DNA of 64,000 nt from Paenibacillus pedocola (lineage in GTDB: Bacteria; Bacillota; Bacilli; Paenibacillales; Paenibacillaceae): the NCBI RefSeq assembly GCF_031599675.1, contig NZ_CP134223.1, positions 1,364,001-1,428,000 of the forward strand. The letters run 5' to 3'. Shown in pieces: positions 16,173 to 24,332 of the stretch (position 1 is the stretch's first letter; each line of letters opens with the position of its first letter). The position numbers and the translations under genes are program-made. The notes under the pieces were generated by a model, which did no database searches, was not told the DNA's origin, and worked only from the letters and a program-made list of their open reading frames with translations.

Positions 16173-18017
16173 TTGAAGAAGAGTGTTTTCTCCAGATTAA
16201 GTACATACATGCTCAGACATAAGCTGATTTATACGGTATTGCTGCTGACTACCCTGGTCAGTATTCTCTATGATCTTACAACAGCCTGGTATCTGTCGAG
16301 AATTACCGATGCGGCGGTCCGCCTGGATGTGGACGCTTTTTCGGGGCTGATTGCTTTTGGTGTTCTCTTCTTGCTTGTAGGTTTACTCAACAATTATGCG
16401 GGTGCGTATTTCAAAACTAAGGTCTCAGCTAAAATCAGAAATGAGCTGCGACTGGAGATGATGGGGCACACGCTCCGTCTGCCGCAGTCCTATTTCGACC
16501 GCAATCATTCCGGCGATTTGCTGTCCCGGTTCACGAATGACAACCAATCGGTGGGTGAAGCCTGCGGAAGGGTAATGATCGATCTTATCCGCAATCCGCT
16601 GCTCGCGCTGGCAGCTTTTGCTTACTTGCTGTATATTAACTGGCTGCTCGCTTTGATCTGTTTTGCAATGGGGCCGCTGCTTTTTCTTACGGGTAAAGTA
16701 TTCGGCAATGCGATGCGCATGAATAGTGTGAAGCTGCAGGAAAGCATGAGCCGGACGACGTCCTTTTTGAATGATATCCTCGGGAGCAGTGTGGTGTTCA
16801 AGTCCTTCTCCATCGAACGCAGACTGTTGAAGCAGTATCAGGGACACAGTGAGGATATTAATGCTACGGAACAAAAGCGCGGTAAAATCGAAGGGGCTAC
16901 AGGTGCGTTAGCGTCTGTGCTGGGTAATGCGACCTTCCTTCTGGCTCTGATTATTGCCGGGTGGTTCGTGGCGAAGGGTAAGCTTGAGGTAGGCGCGATG
17001 ATCGCATTTATTCAGCTGATGAACTATCTGATCATGCCGTTCTCGTCGCTTCCGGGCCTGGTGGCCTCCATGCAGCAGTCGCTGGGTGCGGCGGAGCGGA
17101 TTTTTGAAGTCATCGATGAGCCTGCCGAGGTCAAAGTTCTGCCGGAGCCGCTGGTGAAGCAGCCTGACTTCGAACGTCTGGTGCTCTCCGGGGTTTCCTT
17201 TCATTATCCGGATGCCGGAAAAGCCAGCCTGAGCAAGATCAGCATGGATCTGCAGCAAGGCTCGCAAGTGGCTGTGGTCGGACCGAGCGGAGGCGGGAAA
17301 TCCACGCTGTTCAAGCTGCTGCTCGGGTTCTATAGGCCGGATGAAGGTGCGATTGCAATTAACGGAACCGACATTACAGCTTTGAGTCTGGACCACCTGA
17401 GAAGCTATTTCGCCTATGTGCCGCAGGAATCGGGACTGTACACCGGAAGTATCCGCGATAATATCAGCAATGGCAGACCGGGTGCGCCGGAGGATGAGAT
17501 TAAGGAGGCGCTGCGGCAGGCGAACGCCTATGACTTTGTGATGGAGCTGCCGGATGGCATGGATACAGATATCGGTGAGCATGGCTCCAGGCTGTCCGGG
17601 GGCCAGCGCCAGCGCCTGTCGATTGCCAGAGCGATGCTGAAAAATGCGCCGGTTCTGCTGCTGGATGAAGCCACGGCGGCGCTGGATAACGAATCAGAAA
17701 AAATGGTCCAGCAGGCCATCCGCAAGCTGATGAAGGATAAAACTACGATTGTTATCGCCCACCGCCTGTCGACCATTCAGAATGCTGATCTCATTCTGGT
17801 CATGGAGAACGGGGAGATTGTGGAACGCGGCAGCCATAATGAGCTGCTCGCAGCGGAAGGCCGGTATCATGATCTCTACCATTCACAACTAGAGCAGGAA
17901 GACGGGGCTGCAGAGGCAGAAGAACGGGACGGCGTATCGGCGAAGCCGGTGCAGGCAGAGGACGTTTTGCAGGACGCCAATGCGAAGGTGTTCACCGCTG
18001 CCGTAACCGGGCAGTAA
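16173..18017 (+). CDS. ABC multidrug exporter, fused membrane and ATPase domains
   Basis: A 614-residue half-transporter of the BmrA/LmrA type. Residues 15-310 carry six transmembrane segments. Residues 340-570 carry the ATPase, with Walker A GPSGGGKST near 370, signature LSGGQRQRLS near 473, Walker B VLLLDEATAALD near 495 and H-loop VIAHRL. It presumably works as a homodimer exporting hydrophobic compounds or lipids; the substrate is unknown. The start is TTG at 16173 with AGGGAG at 16159-16164. The last 40 residues are a charged, Ala- and Glu-rich tail beyond the usual family end. Confidence 0.92.
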   Translation: MKKSVFSRLSTYMLRHKLIYTVLLLTTLVSILYDLTTAWYLSRITDAAVRLDVDAFSGLIAFGVLFLLVGLLNNYAGAYFKTKVSAKIRNELRLEMMGHTLRLPQSYFDRNHSGDLLSRFTNDNQSVGEACGRVMIDLIRNPLLALAAFAYLLYINWLLALICFAMGPLLFLTGKVFGNAMRMNSVKLQESMSRTTSFLNDILGSSVVFKSFSIERRLLKQYQGHSEDINATEQKRGKIEGATGALASVLGNATFLLALIIAGWFVAKGKLEVGAMIAFIQLMNYLIMPFSSLPGLVASMQQSLGAAERIFEVIDEPAEVKVLPEPLVKQPDFERLVLSGVSFHYPDAGKASLSKISMDLQQGSQVAVVGPSGGGKSTLFKLLLGFYRPDEGAIAINGTDITALSLDHLRSYFAYVPQESGLYTGSIRDNISNGRPGAPEDEIKEALRQANAYDFVMELPDGMDTDIGEHGSRLSGGQRQRLSIARAMLKNAPVLLLDEATAALDNESEKMVQQAIRKLMKDKTTIVIAHRLSTIQNADLILVMENGEIVERGSHNELLAAEGRYHDLYHSQLEQEDGAAEAEERDGVSAKPVQAEDVLQDANAKVFTAAVTGQ

Positions 18018-18056
18018 GATAATGGCCGGCCATAAGCTTCTGGCCGCTGAATGAAG

Positions 18057-18110
18057 AAAGGGTGCGTTGCGCCAGGTTCGATGATGAACCGGCGGCAAAG
18101 CACCCTTTTT
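18057..18110. terminator. Terminator between the ABC exporter and the Cof hydrolase
   Basis: AAAGGGTGC pairs with GCACCCTTT across an inner GGTTC/GAACC stem, followed by a T-run on the plus strand. It can also serve the convergent minus-strand gene. Confidence 0.88.
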
Positions 18111-18128
18111 GCTATGCAGAGATGTAGA

Positions 18129-18935
18129 TTATTCGGCTGTTTGCAGAATGAATTTATCAATGGCATACTTCACGCCGTCTTCGTTGTTGCTGAGGGTTAC
18201 GAAATCGGCAATTTCCTTCAGTGCAGGAATGGCATTAGCCATGGCTACGCCCAGGCCGGCCGCTTCCAGCATCTCATGATCGTTCCAGGAATCGCCGACG
18301 GCGATCGTTTCGGACAGCTCGCAGCCGAAGTGCTGAGCCAGGAACTCAAGCGCAAGACCCTTGGTGCCTTCATGGTGCATGATTTCCAGGAAGTGCGGCT
18401 TTGATTTGGTGATGTGGACCGAGTCACCCAGCAGCTCGCGCAGAATCGGCGACAGCTCATCCAGGAACGCAGGATCATCGATAATGAGCATTTTTGGTGT
18501 TTTTTGCGGGACGAGCTTACCTTCCCAGTCCGGCTCGATGTAATATTGGGTTCTGTTCAGCTGGGAATATTCGATCAGCTTCTGATTCTCTTCGCGTGCG
18601 TACAGCTTGTCATCAATATAAGTCTGCAGGTGAAGGTCATGCTCCACGCAGTACTGGAACAGCTTGCGTACGGCGTCCTGCGGCACATAGCGCTCGTAGA
18701 GCACTTTTTCATCCATCAGATTCTTCACCAACGCACCCTGATAAGTAATGATCGGCACGTTCAGTCCGGTCTGGCGGGCAATGGCCTGGGCAGAGGCATA
18801 GGCGCGGCCGGTTGCAAGAGTGACCACAACGCCAGCAGCGACAGCCTGCTCCAGCGCAGTTTGGGTGGCAGGGGTGACTTCCTTGTCATCATTAATCAGG
18901 GTGTCATCAATATCGATTGCAATCAGTTTGTACAT
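18129..18935 (-). CDS. Cof-type HAD-IIB phosphatase
   Basis: A 268-residue haloacid dehalogenase superfamily phosphatase of the Cof/YidA type. Motif I is IAIDIDDTL at residues 5-13, motif II is VTLATGRAY near 40, motif III is the lysine in the KGLALEF region near 195, and motif IV is AVGDSWNDHEML near 215. The type IIB cap sits between motifs II and III. Members dephosphorylate sugar phosphates, flavins or pyridoxal phosphate; the exact substrate is not predictable. On the minus strand TAGGAGAG precedes the ATG. Confidence 0.92.
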   Translation of the reverse strand: MYKLIAIDIDDTLINDDKEVTPATQTALEQAVAAGVVVTLATGRAYASAQAIARQTGLNVPIITYQGALVKNLMDEKVLYERYVPQDAVRKLFQYCVEHDLHLQTYIDDKLYAREENQKLIEYSQLNRTQYYIEPDWEGKLVPQKTPKMLIIDDPAFLDELSPILRELLGDSVHITKSKPHFLEIMHHEGTKGLALEFLAQHFGCELSETIAVGDSWNDHEMLEAAGLGVAMANAIPALKEIADFVTLSNNEDGVKYAIDKFILQTAE

Positions 18936-18970
18936 TCGGGTTCTCTCCTAAAGGTTATTGTACTATCTCG

Positions 18971-19140
18971 ATTAAACTGGTGATTTTCTATTCCGGGATG
19001 GTTCGTGACTACAGAGAATGCCTGCTTATGCTTCCGAAACGAGCTTTCCAAGGAAAGCTTATAGGCGGCCGCTATCGCTCCTACAGTTCCAAACTTCTCT
19101 TTCGCCACTTTCCCCCTAATTCTTATCTTCCAGGTTCAAT
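18971..19140 (-). repeat. MITE-like dispersed element, copy 2 (inverted)
   Basis: On the minus strand this segment matches the element at 6507-6746 through GGAACTGTAGGAGCGATAGCG, AAGCTTTCCTTGGAAAGCT and CGGAAGCATAAGCAG. Its other end matches copy 3 (CTGTAGTCACG and AATAGAAA). The ends are ATTAAACT at 18971-18978 and GGTTCAAT at 19133-19140, an imperfect inverted pair. Confidence 0.85.
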
Positions 19141-19160
19141 CTATAGTATAGATGTAATCA

Positions 19161-20102
19161 TTAATCTGATGAAAGAAAAGGAGCGGATTCATCATTATTC
19201 TGGATGGTCCGGGCAGGCTCGGGGCTGAGCTCCGCGGTCAGCATCGCTGCAAGGATGCAAAGACAGCCCAGTCCAGCGGATAAGCCCAATGTCTCGCCGC
19301 CGAAGACAAGCCCTGTGAAAGCGGCGAACACCGGCTCCATCGCATATATGATGGCTACCCGGGACGGCGTGGTGTATTTCTGGCAGGCCGTCTGAATCCA
19401 GAAGGCAAAGGCGCTGGTCGGTCCGATCGAAATCAGCAGCGCCCACAGCACATCCGGCTTCATGACCAGCTCAGCACTGTGCGCTAGAGGTGCGGTTCCG
19501 TCAACAATCAGTGAGGCAAGCGTACTGAGCAGGCCGACAAAAGCTAACTGCAGCGTTGCCAGCGGCAGGGCCGGATAACGCGGCGCATACACGCCGGTAT
19601 AAGCGACCTGCAGGGCAAAGGCGATGGCACAGAGCAGGATCAGAGCGTCGCCTTTATTGAGCGAGAGCGCGGAGCCGGTGAAGGTGAGCAGATACAATCC
19701 TGCCACTGCAAGTCCCGCACTGAACCAGGTATACCGGGAGATGGAATGCTTCAGCAGCGCCAGAGACAGGAAGGGTACGATCACTACCGACAGGCCGGTG
19801 ATAAAGCCGGTGTTGGAAGTGGTTGTATACAGCAGGCCCATCGTCTGGAAGCCGTAGCCCATAAACAGAAAAAGGCCCAGCAGCAGAGAGTGTCCCACCA
19901 TGCGCCAGCTTAGCATTCTCCATTCATGGCGGTAAAAAACAGCCGTGATCAGGGCCAGCAGCAGGGCGGCTCCCGTAAACCGGATGCTGTTGAAGGCAAG
20001 CGGCGGCAGCACTCTGACGGCATGCTGGACAATCAGAAAGGTGCATCCCCACATCATTGCCACCAGGAGCAGACTAAGATCGGCTATTCGGGAGCGATTC
20101 AC
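19161..20102 (-). CDS. EamA/DMT family transporter
   Basis: A 313-residue membrane protein with ten predicted hydrophobic segments and two EamA repeats, the architecture of drug/metabolite exporters such as RhaT and YdcZ relatives. It begins LLLVAMMWGCTFLIVQ, and the second repeat opens at about residue 150. GTG at 20102 is the preferred start, since AAAGGA lies about 8 bases upstream. The in-frame ATG at 20111 abuts that site, and a longer frame to 20183 lacks one. The substrate is unknown. Confidence 0.85.
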   Translation of the reverse strand: MNRSRIADLSLLLVAMMWGCTFLIVQHAVRVLPPLAFNSIRFTGAALLLALITAVFYRHEWRMLSWRMVGHSLLLGLFLFMGYGFQTMGLLYTTTSNTGFITGLSVVIVPFLSLALLKHSISRYTWFSAGLAVAGLYLLTFTGSALSLNKGDALILLCAIAFALQVAYTGVYAPRYPALPLATLQLAFVGLLSTLASLIVDGTAPLAHSAELVMKPDVLWALLISIGPTSAFAFWIQTACQKYTTPSRVAIIYAMEPVFAAFTGLVFGGETLGLSAGLGCLCILAAMLTAELSPEPARTIQNNDESAPFLSSD

Positions 20103-20325
20103 TGCGGTCATCCTTTCATGAAATACAGAAAACGTATCAAGTTGTCCAAATTGTATCCTAAAACCAGGGGAAGGACAAGCCAAAACTATGCCCGGGCCAA
20201 GCCGGTAACAGGATTCTTAATCCTACATAAATGTTCCGGCTGGACAAAAAAACGCTCTCTTGGTATACTTCGGTAACCGCACATTTGTTCTTATTTTGAC
20301 ATCCTAGAAAGGGGCGGTTTCCAAG

Positions 20326-21039
20326 ATGATGGGCAAATCCCATTTAGTAATCAGCACCGGGGTTACGCTCTCTGTGATGAATCTGCTCGGATATGAAATC
20401 ACGATCCCGGCGGTTGCCGTGGCGGCGGTCAGCGCTTTGCTGCCCGATATTGATGAGCCGAACTCGCTGCTGGTCCGCAAGGCTGTCCCCGAATCACTGC
20501 TGCGGCTTCTGCAGGTGACTTTGATTGGGGCAGCGGTTTATCTCTATTTTGCCGGTATCGCCGCTCCGCCGTGGAATATCGCCCTGGCTCTGCTGGTCGG
20601 CAGTGTGTCGTTTCTGCCGGGCCGCAGGCTGCGGCATCTGTTCATGCTGCTGATCGCCCTGGCGCTGTTCGCGTTCGCAGAAGATTACGATCCATGGAAC
20701 TACATCGCTGCCTGCCTGCTGGTCGTATCCTCAGTGGTCCCGCACCGGGGAATTACGCATACGCTGTACGCGGTTGCCGGCTGGGGAGCGCTGCTCTACT
20801 TCGCCTCTCTCGGCATGAATGACGGCGGCAGCCTGTGGATCGCCGGAGGCATGTCGTACCTGCTTCATCTGCTGGCCGACTCGCTGACCCAGCGCGGGAT
20901 TACCCCGCTGCCGCCGCTGCCCTTCAAGCTAAGGTTCAAGCTGATGAGCACCGGTACGAAGAAGGGCAGTAAGGTGGAGCATCTATGCATGGTGCTCACC
21001 TTGGCCTTGGCCGTTTATGTGTTTGTGCTTACCCCTTGA
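20326..21039 (+). CDS. YdjM-like membrane-bound metal-dependent hydrolase
   Basis: A 237-residue protein of the YdjM/YvsG family (DUF457), predicted membrane-bound hydrolases. Family features are the N-terminal GKSHLVISTG, a metal-site candidate in LLPDIDEPNS near residue 45, PHRGITHTLYA near residue 142 and YLLHLLADSLTQRGI near residue 185. Several hydrophobic segments alternate with these motifs. The activity of the family is poorly defined. GAAAGGGGCGG precedes the ATG pair at 20326/20329. Confidence 0.82.
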   Translation: MMGKSHLVISTGVTLSVMNLLGYEITIPAVAVAAVSALLPDIDEPNSLLVRKAVPESLLRLLQVTLIGAAVYLYFAGIAAPPWNIALALLVGSVSFLPGRRLRHLFMLLIALALFAFAEDYDPWNYIAACLLVVSSVVPHRGITHTLYAVAGWGALLYFASLGMNDGGSLWIAGGMSYLLHLLADSLTQRGITPLPPLPFKLRFKLMSTGTKKGSKVEHLCMVLTLALAVYVFVLTP

Positions 21040-21059
21040 GGTAGAAGCGTCAAAAAAAG

Positions 21060-21112
21060 AAGCCCTGCTACTAACTGCGCAAGCTGCGCGGGAGGTAGCG
21101 GGGCTTTATTTA
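21060..21112 (+). terminator. Terminator after the YdjM-like gene
   Basis: AGCCCtGCTAC at 21061-21071 pairs with GTAGCgGGGCT at 21095-21105, followed by TTATTT. An inner TGCGCAAGCTGCGC stem adds stability. Confidence 0.85.
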
Positions 21113-21171
21113 AATATAAGAATTCAGAAAAGCCGTTTCTTCTTATATACATTCCAGTTGGACAGCTCAGC

Positions 21172-22173
21172 CTATTCTTCCAGGAAAATAAGCCCGATAA
21201 AGTCCTCCGGCTCAATCCGCCCGAAATAATGCTTCAGGTCTAGCCCGGACAGGGCTTCTCTGACCTCTGCATTCTCATAACGTTTGCCGCGCAGTGCGTT
21301 CTCCACGTCAGCCACATCGCCGACGCCGAAGAAGTCACCGTAGATTTTGATATCTTTAATGTAGGAATCTTCAATGTCCATACGGATATCGACGAGCCCT
21401 GCCGGGAATTTGCGGGTGTGCTTCACATTGCTCTTCGGCGACAGGCCGTAGTTCCAGTCCCAGTTCTGGTAGTGCTCCTTGGAGATTTCTTCTATCCGCA
21501 CCCAGTCATCCATGGTCAGCTTGTACTGCGGAACCTCAGAAGGCTCCATGCCGAAGATGGAACGCAGCAGCCCGTCGCGGAATTCCTCGATGGTCATGTC
21601 AGTGCCTAGCAGCTCTTTGATGTTGGCTACGCGGCTGCGCACGGATTTGGTGCTCTTGGATTTGAATTTCTCCGGATTGACGTTCAGGGATGCCTGCACA
21701 TCGTCAAGGTTCAGGTCAAACATCAGGGTGCCGTGGCTGAACATGCGTCCGCGCGTGGAGAACTGGGCGTTGCCGGAGATTTTGCGCTCACCGACCTGGA
21801 GGTCGTTGCGGCCGCTCAGCTCTGCATTGACACCCATGGACTGCAGATAGTCGATGACCGGCTGGGTAAATTTCAGGAAGTTATGAAACGACTGGCCGTC
21901 GTCCTTGGTAATGAAGCTGAAGTTGAGATTGCCAAGATCATGATAGACAGCCCCGCCGCCGGACAACCGGCGCACGACCTGGATGTTGTTGTCTTTTACA
22001 TACTCCTGGTTGATCTCTTCGATGGTATTCTGGTGTTTACCGATGATAATGGACGGACTGTTGATATAAAAGAGCAGGTAGCTGTCGTCCATCGGCAGAT
22101 TCTTAAGCGCAAATTCCTCGATCGCCAGATTAATTGATGCGTCTGTGATTCCTGTGTTATCAATAAAAAGCAT
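21172..22173 (-). CDS. lplA: Lipoate--protein ligase
   Basis: A 333-residue LplA-type enzyme, which activates free lipoate with ATP and attaches it to lysines of 2-oxoacid dehydrogenase E2 subunits and GcvH. The catalytic N-terminal domain shows the RRLSGGGAVYHDLGNLNFSF segment near residue 70 and the family pattern KISGNAQFSTRGRMFSHGTL near residue 130, including the lipoyl-AMP-binding lysine. The C-terminal accessory domain (residues 245-333) is present, as in full-length LplA/LplJ. It is a single gene on the minus strand. Confidence 0.94.
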   Translation of the reverse strand: MLFIDNTGITDASINLAIEEFALKNLPMDDSYLLFYINSPSIIIGKHQNTIEEINQEYVKDNNIQVVRRLSGGGAVYHDLGNLNFSFITKDDGQSFHNFLKFTQPVIDYLQSMGVNAELSGRNDLQVGERKISGNAQFSTRGRMFSHGTLMFDLNLDDVQASLNVNPEKFKSKSTKSVRSRVANIKELLGTDMTIEEFRDGLLRSIFGMEPSEVPQYKLTMDDWVRIEEISKEHYQNWDWNYGLSPKSNVKHTRKFPAGLVDIRMDIEDSYIKDIKIYGDFFGVGDVADVENALRGKRYENAEVREALSGLDLKHYFGRIEPEDFIGLIFLEE

Positions 22174-22235
22174 AGTGTATTCCTCCGCCTGTGCATGGTT
22201 AACTACTGCATTTATTCTAAACTATCTAAGCTGAA

Positions 22236-22424
22236 TTTGAAAATAAACATGCAGGGAAAAGTGGCGGAGGGGAATTTGGGAATTGTGGGAGCGTTAGCTA
22301 AGGCCTGCAGATTTAAAATTGACAGTAAAAAAATCAGGAAATCTGTAGACGGCCAGCGGCCGGAAATCCCCTAAACATTCCCTGTAGTCACGGCAATCCC
22401 AAAATAGAAATATCACAAGTTCAA
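22236..22424 (+). repeat. MITE-like dispersed element, copy 3 (diverged)
   Basis: About 189 bp sharing with copy 1 the blocks GTGGCGGAGGGG, TTGTGGGAGCG, GAAATCTGTAGAC and CAGCGGCCGGAA. With copy 2 it shares CTGTAGTCACG and AATAGAAA. The right end is AAGTTCAA at 22417-22424; the left end is degenerate. It occupies most of the gap between lplA and cobD. Confidence 0.8.
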
Positions 22425-22462
22425 TCTATATATGAGCCCGCATTTCACGTTAATAGAAAGCA

Positions 22463-22492
22463 TTGACGTACTTCTGCGATAGAGGCAATAAT
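22463..22492 (+). promoter_or_regulatory. Candidate promoter of cobD
   Basis: TTGACG at 22463-22468 and AATAAT at 22487-22492, 18 bases apart, about 48 bases before the cobD start. There is no room for a cobalamin riboswitch between them. Confidence 0.45.
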
Positions 22493-22539
22493 TGGGTCAA
22501 TGAGCTTAAATGCGAAAGAAGATTAAAGGGAGTGTAAGC

Positions 22540-23625
22540 ATGCTTGAAAAATATGGCCACGGTGGCGATCTGCTAACGGCCGCGGAACTCTATGGTGCGG
22601 GGAACGGTTCTTTCCTTGATTTCAGCGCCAATATCAATCCGCTCGGTCCGCCGCCCGGTGTGCTGGAGCTGCTGCAGGATGCAGCGGCTGCTATTACAGC
22701 ATATCCCGATCCCGGGCACCGCAGATTAAAGGCTCTGCTGGCCGGGGCGCTTGGGGTTGGCGCTGATTGGATCACTGTAGGCAACGGGGCTGCGGAATCG
22801 ATGGCGCTGCTGCTGCTGGCCGTGGCTCCGCGCCAGGTGGGAATTGTAGAGCCCTGCTTCTCCGAGTACCGGCAGCTGTCCGAACAGTTCGGAGCAGAGG
22901 TGCTCTCCGTCCAGGGAACGGGGGAGCAGGAGTACCGGGCAGGGGTGGAACAGATCGCCGGGCTGCTGGAGCAGGTCGATCTGCTGTTCCTCGGACAGCC
23001 GAACAATCCGAACGGCGTCCAGTACGCTCTTGAGGATGTGCGGCTGCTGGCCCGCAAAGCGGAAGCCTGCCGCACAATCCTTGCCGTGGATGAAGCGTTC
23101 ATCGACTTCATCCCGGAGGAGCGGCGGCAATCCCTGCTGCCGGAGCTGGGGGCTTACCGGCATACGGTGCTGATCCGCTCAATGACGAAGTTCTATGCCA
23201 TTCCGGGGCTGCGGCTGGGCTTCACGATAGCAGCTCCGGAGCTTGCCGCAGCCATGACCGGCAAGCAGGTGACCTGGAGCGTGAACGGCCTGGCGCTGCT
23301 GGCCGGGGAAGCCTGCCTGCGCAGCGGGCGCAGCTACGAAGAGCGCACGCGCGGGCTGATCGCAGTGGAGCGGGAGCTGCTGCGCGAGGGGCTGCTGCGC
23401 CTCGGCTGCACTGTGCCGCCGGGCGAGGCGAACTTCCTGCTCCTGGAATTGCCCGCAGCGTGGAACGCTGCGGCTATGCAGGAGCAGCTTGGCCGCAGGG
23501 GCATCCTGGTGCGCAGCTGCGCCATGTACCCGGGCCTTGCAGCCGGACATCTCCGCGTTGCGGTTAAGGGGCATGAGGACAATGCCCGGCTGCTGCGGGA
23601 GATGGGAGAGATCCTGGAGGGTTGA
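22540..23625 (+). CDS. cobD: Threonine-phosphate decarboxylase CobD
   Basis: A 361-residue PLP enzyme of the HisC-like class. It makes (R)-1-aminopropan-2-ol phosphate, the linker arm of cobalamin, from threonine phosphate. The start LEKYGHGGDLLTAAELYG and DFSANINPLGPP are characteristic of CobD rather than HisC, and the PLP lysine lies in RSMTKFYAIPGLRLG near residue 220. ATG at 22540 follows AAAGGGAG at about 22525; the frame is open from 22510 without a better site. It opens the first half of a split cobalamin cluster, followed by cbiZ, cbiB and cobC after a 707-bp repeat-filled gap. Confidence 0.92.
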   Translation: MLEKYGHGGDLLTAAELYGAGNGSFLDFSANINPLGPPPGVLELLQDAAAAITAYPDPGHRRLKALLAGALGVGADWITVGNGAAESMALLLLAVAPRQVGIVEPCFSEYRQLSEQFGAEVLSVQGTGEQEYRAGVEQIAGLLEQVDLLFLGQPNNPNGVQYALEDVRLLARKAEACRTILAVDEAFIDFIPEERRQSLLPELGAYRHTVLIRSMTKFYAIPGLRLGFTIAAPELAAAMTGKQVTWSVNGLALLAGEACLRSGRSYEERTRGLIAVERELLREGLLRLGCTVPPGEANFLLLELPAAWNAAAMQEQLGRRGILVRSCAMYPGLAAGHLRVAVKGHEDNARLLREMGEILEG

Positions 23626-23877
23626 TTGTATTTTGTACAGCAGAGTACGCTCTGCAGAGGCAAATGATTCAGCATAAAGGCAGGCATGAAGTATTCTGTT
23701 GTATTTCGTACAACAGAATGTAAGCTGCGGACACATTAATTGAAATCTATTGCACTTTGTACAGTTGAAATCAGAGCAAAGTGCGATTTCTGAGTGATTT
23801 GCGGAAATCTAGTGTACGAAATACAGCAGAATGGATTTGGCGGGTGAAATTGGCCGGATCTGTTGTACAAAGTGCAG
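23626..23877. repeat. Family of five GTAC-centred repeats (both orientations)
   Basis: Units of about 19 bp with the pattern TTGYAYTTYGTACARCAGA lie at 23626-23644, 23699-23717, 23750-23768, and inverted at 23812-23832 and 23859-23877. The second is the centre of a perfect inverted repeat with 11-bp arms ATTCTGTTGTA and TACAACAGAAT (23693-23719). No gene is seen in 23626-24332. Confidence 0.8.
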
Positions 23878-23921
23878 GCTTGTTCAGACGATGTTTTGAG
23901 GGGACGGAGACACAGCAGAAG

Positions 23922-24109
23922 TAGCGGGATTTTCTCCCGCTAACTCACTATAAAGGGAACGGAGACAGATTCTAGTGGGATTTTCTCCCGCTAATAGTTT
24001 CCCTATAGCTAGAAATACGTTCTTCTCTTGAAATTAGCTGGAGGTTTTCCCGCTATAGTCCGGTTTTAGGCGAAAATGAAAGAATTAGCTGGAAGTTTTC
24101 CCGCTATAG
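23922..24109. repeat. Four CCCGC-type short palindromic repeats
   Basis: Units at 23922-23943, 23973-23994, 24034-24058 and 24084-24109. The first two read TAGYGGGATTTTCTCCCGCTAA and are near-perfect hairpins preceded by ACGGAGACA. The last two read TTAGCTGGARGTTTTCCCGCTA. They resemble the units at 7599-7781. Confidence 0.8.
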
Positions 24110-24122
24110 TTCAGCTAATGGG

Positions 24123-24242
24123 CTGGGGATAACATCAGATAGGCGGGATAGCATCAGATAGACGGGGATAGCATCCGATAGGCTGGGGCTAACATCAGAT
24201 GGGCGGGTTAAGATCCGATTGACGGGGATAGCATCAGACATA
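24123..24242. repeat. 60-bp higher-order tandem repeat, two units
   Basis: Two 60-bp units start with CTGGGG at 24123 and 24183. Each consists of three diverged 18-21 bp subunits built on GGGGATARCATCAGATAG. Confidence 0.85.
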
Positions 24243-24332
24243 GAGCGGATCGATTCTGCGCCAAGGCCAGATAGGCAGATCCCTGTAAGCACACAATGAC
24301 AACACTATAGTTACGAAAGGAGCGGATTAGAT

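Noticed and set aside
18923..19108. 61-residue minus-strand frame in the MITE-like element
   Set aside because: It corresponds to repeat sequence; copies 1 and 3 do not keep the frame, and no ribosome binding site is seen.
22425..22539. Cobalamin riboswitch before cobD
   Set aside because: Too little space and no B12-box consensus; the gap is mostly the MITE-like element.
24123..24242. CRISPR array
   Set aside because: The subunits are contiguous diverged tandem repeats without unique spacers, and no cas genes are present.
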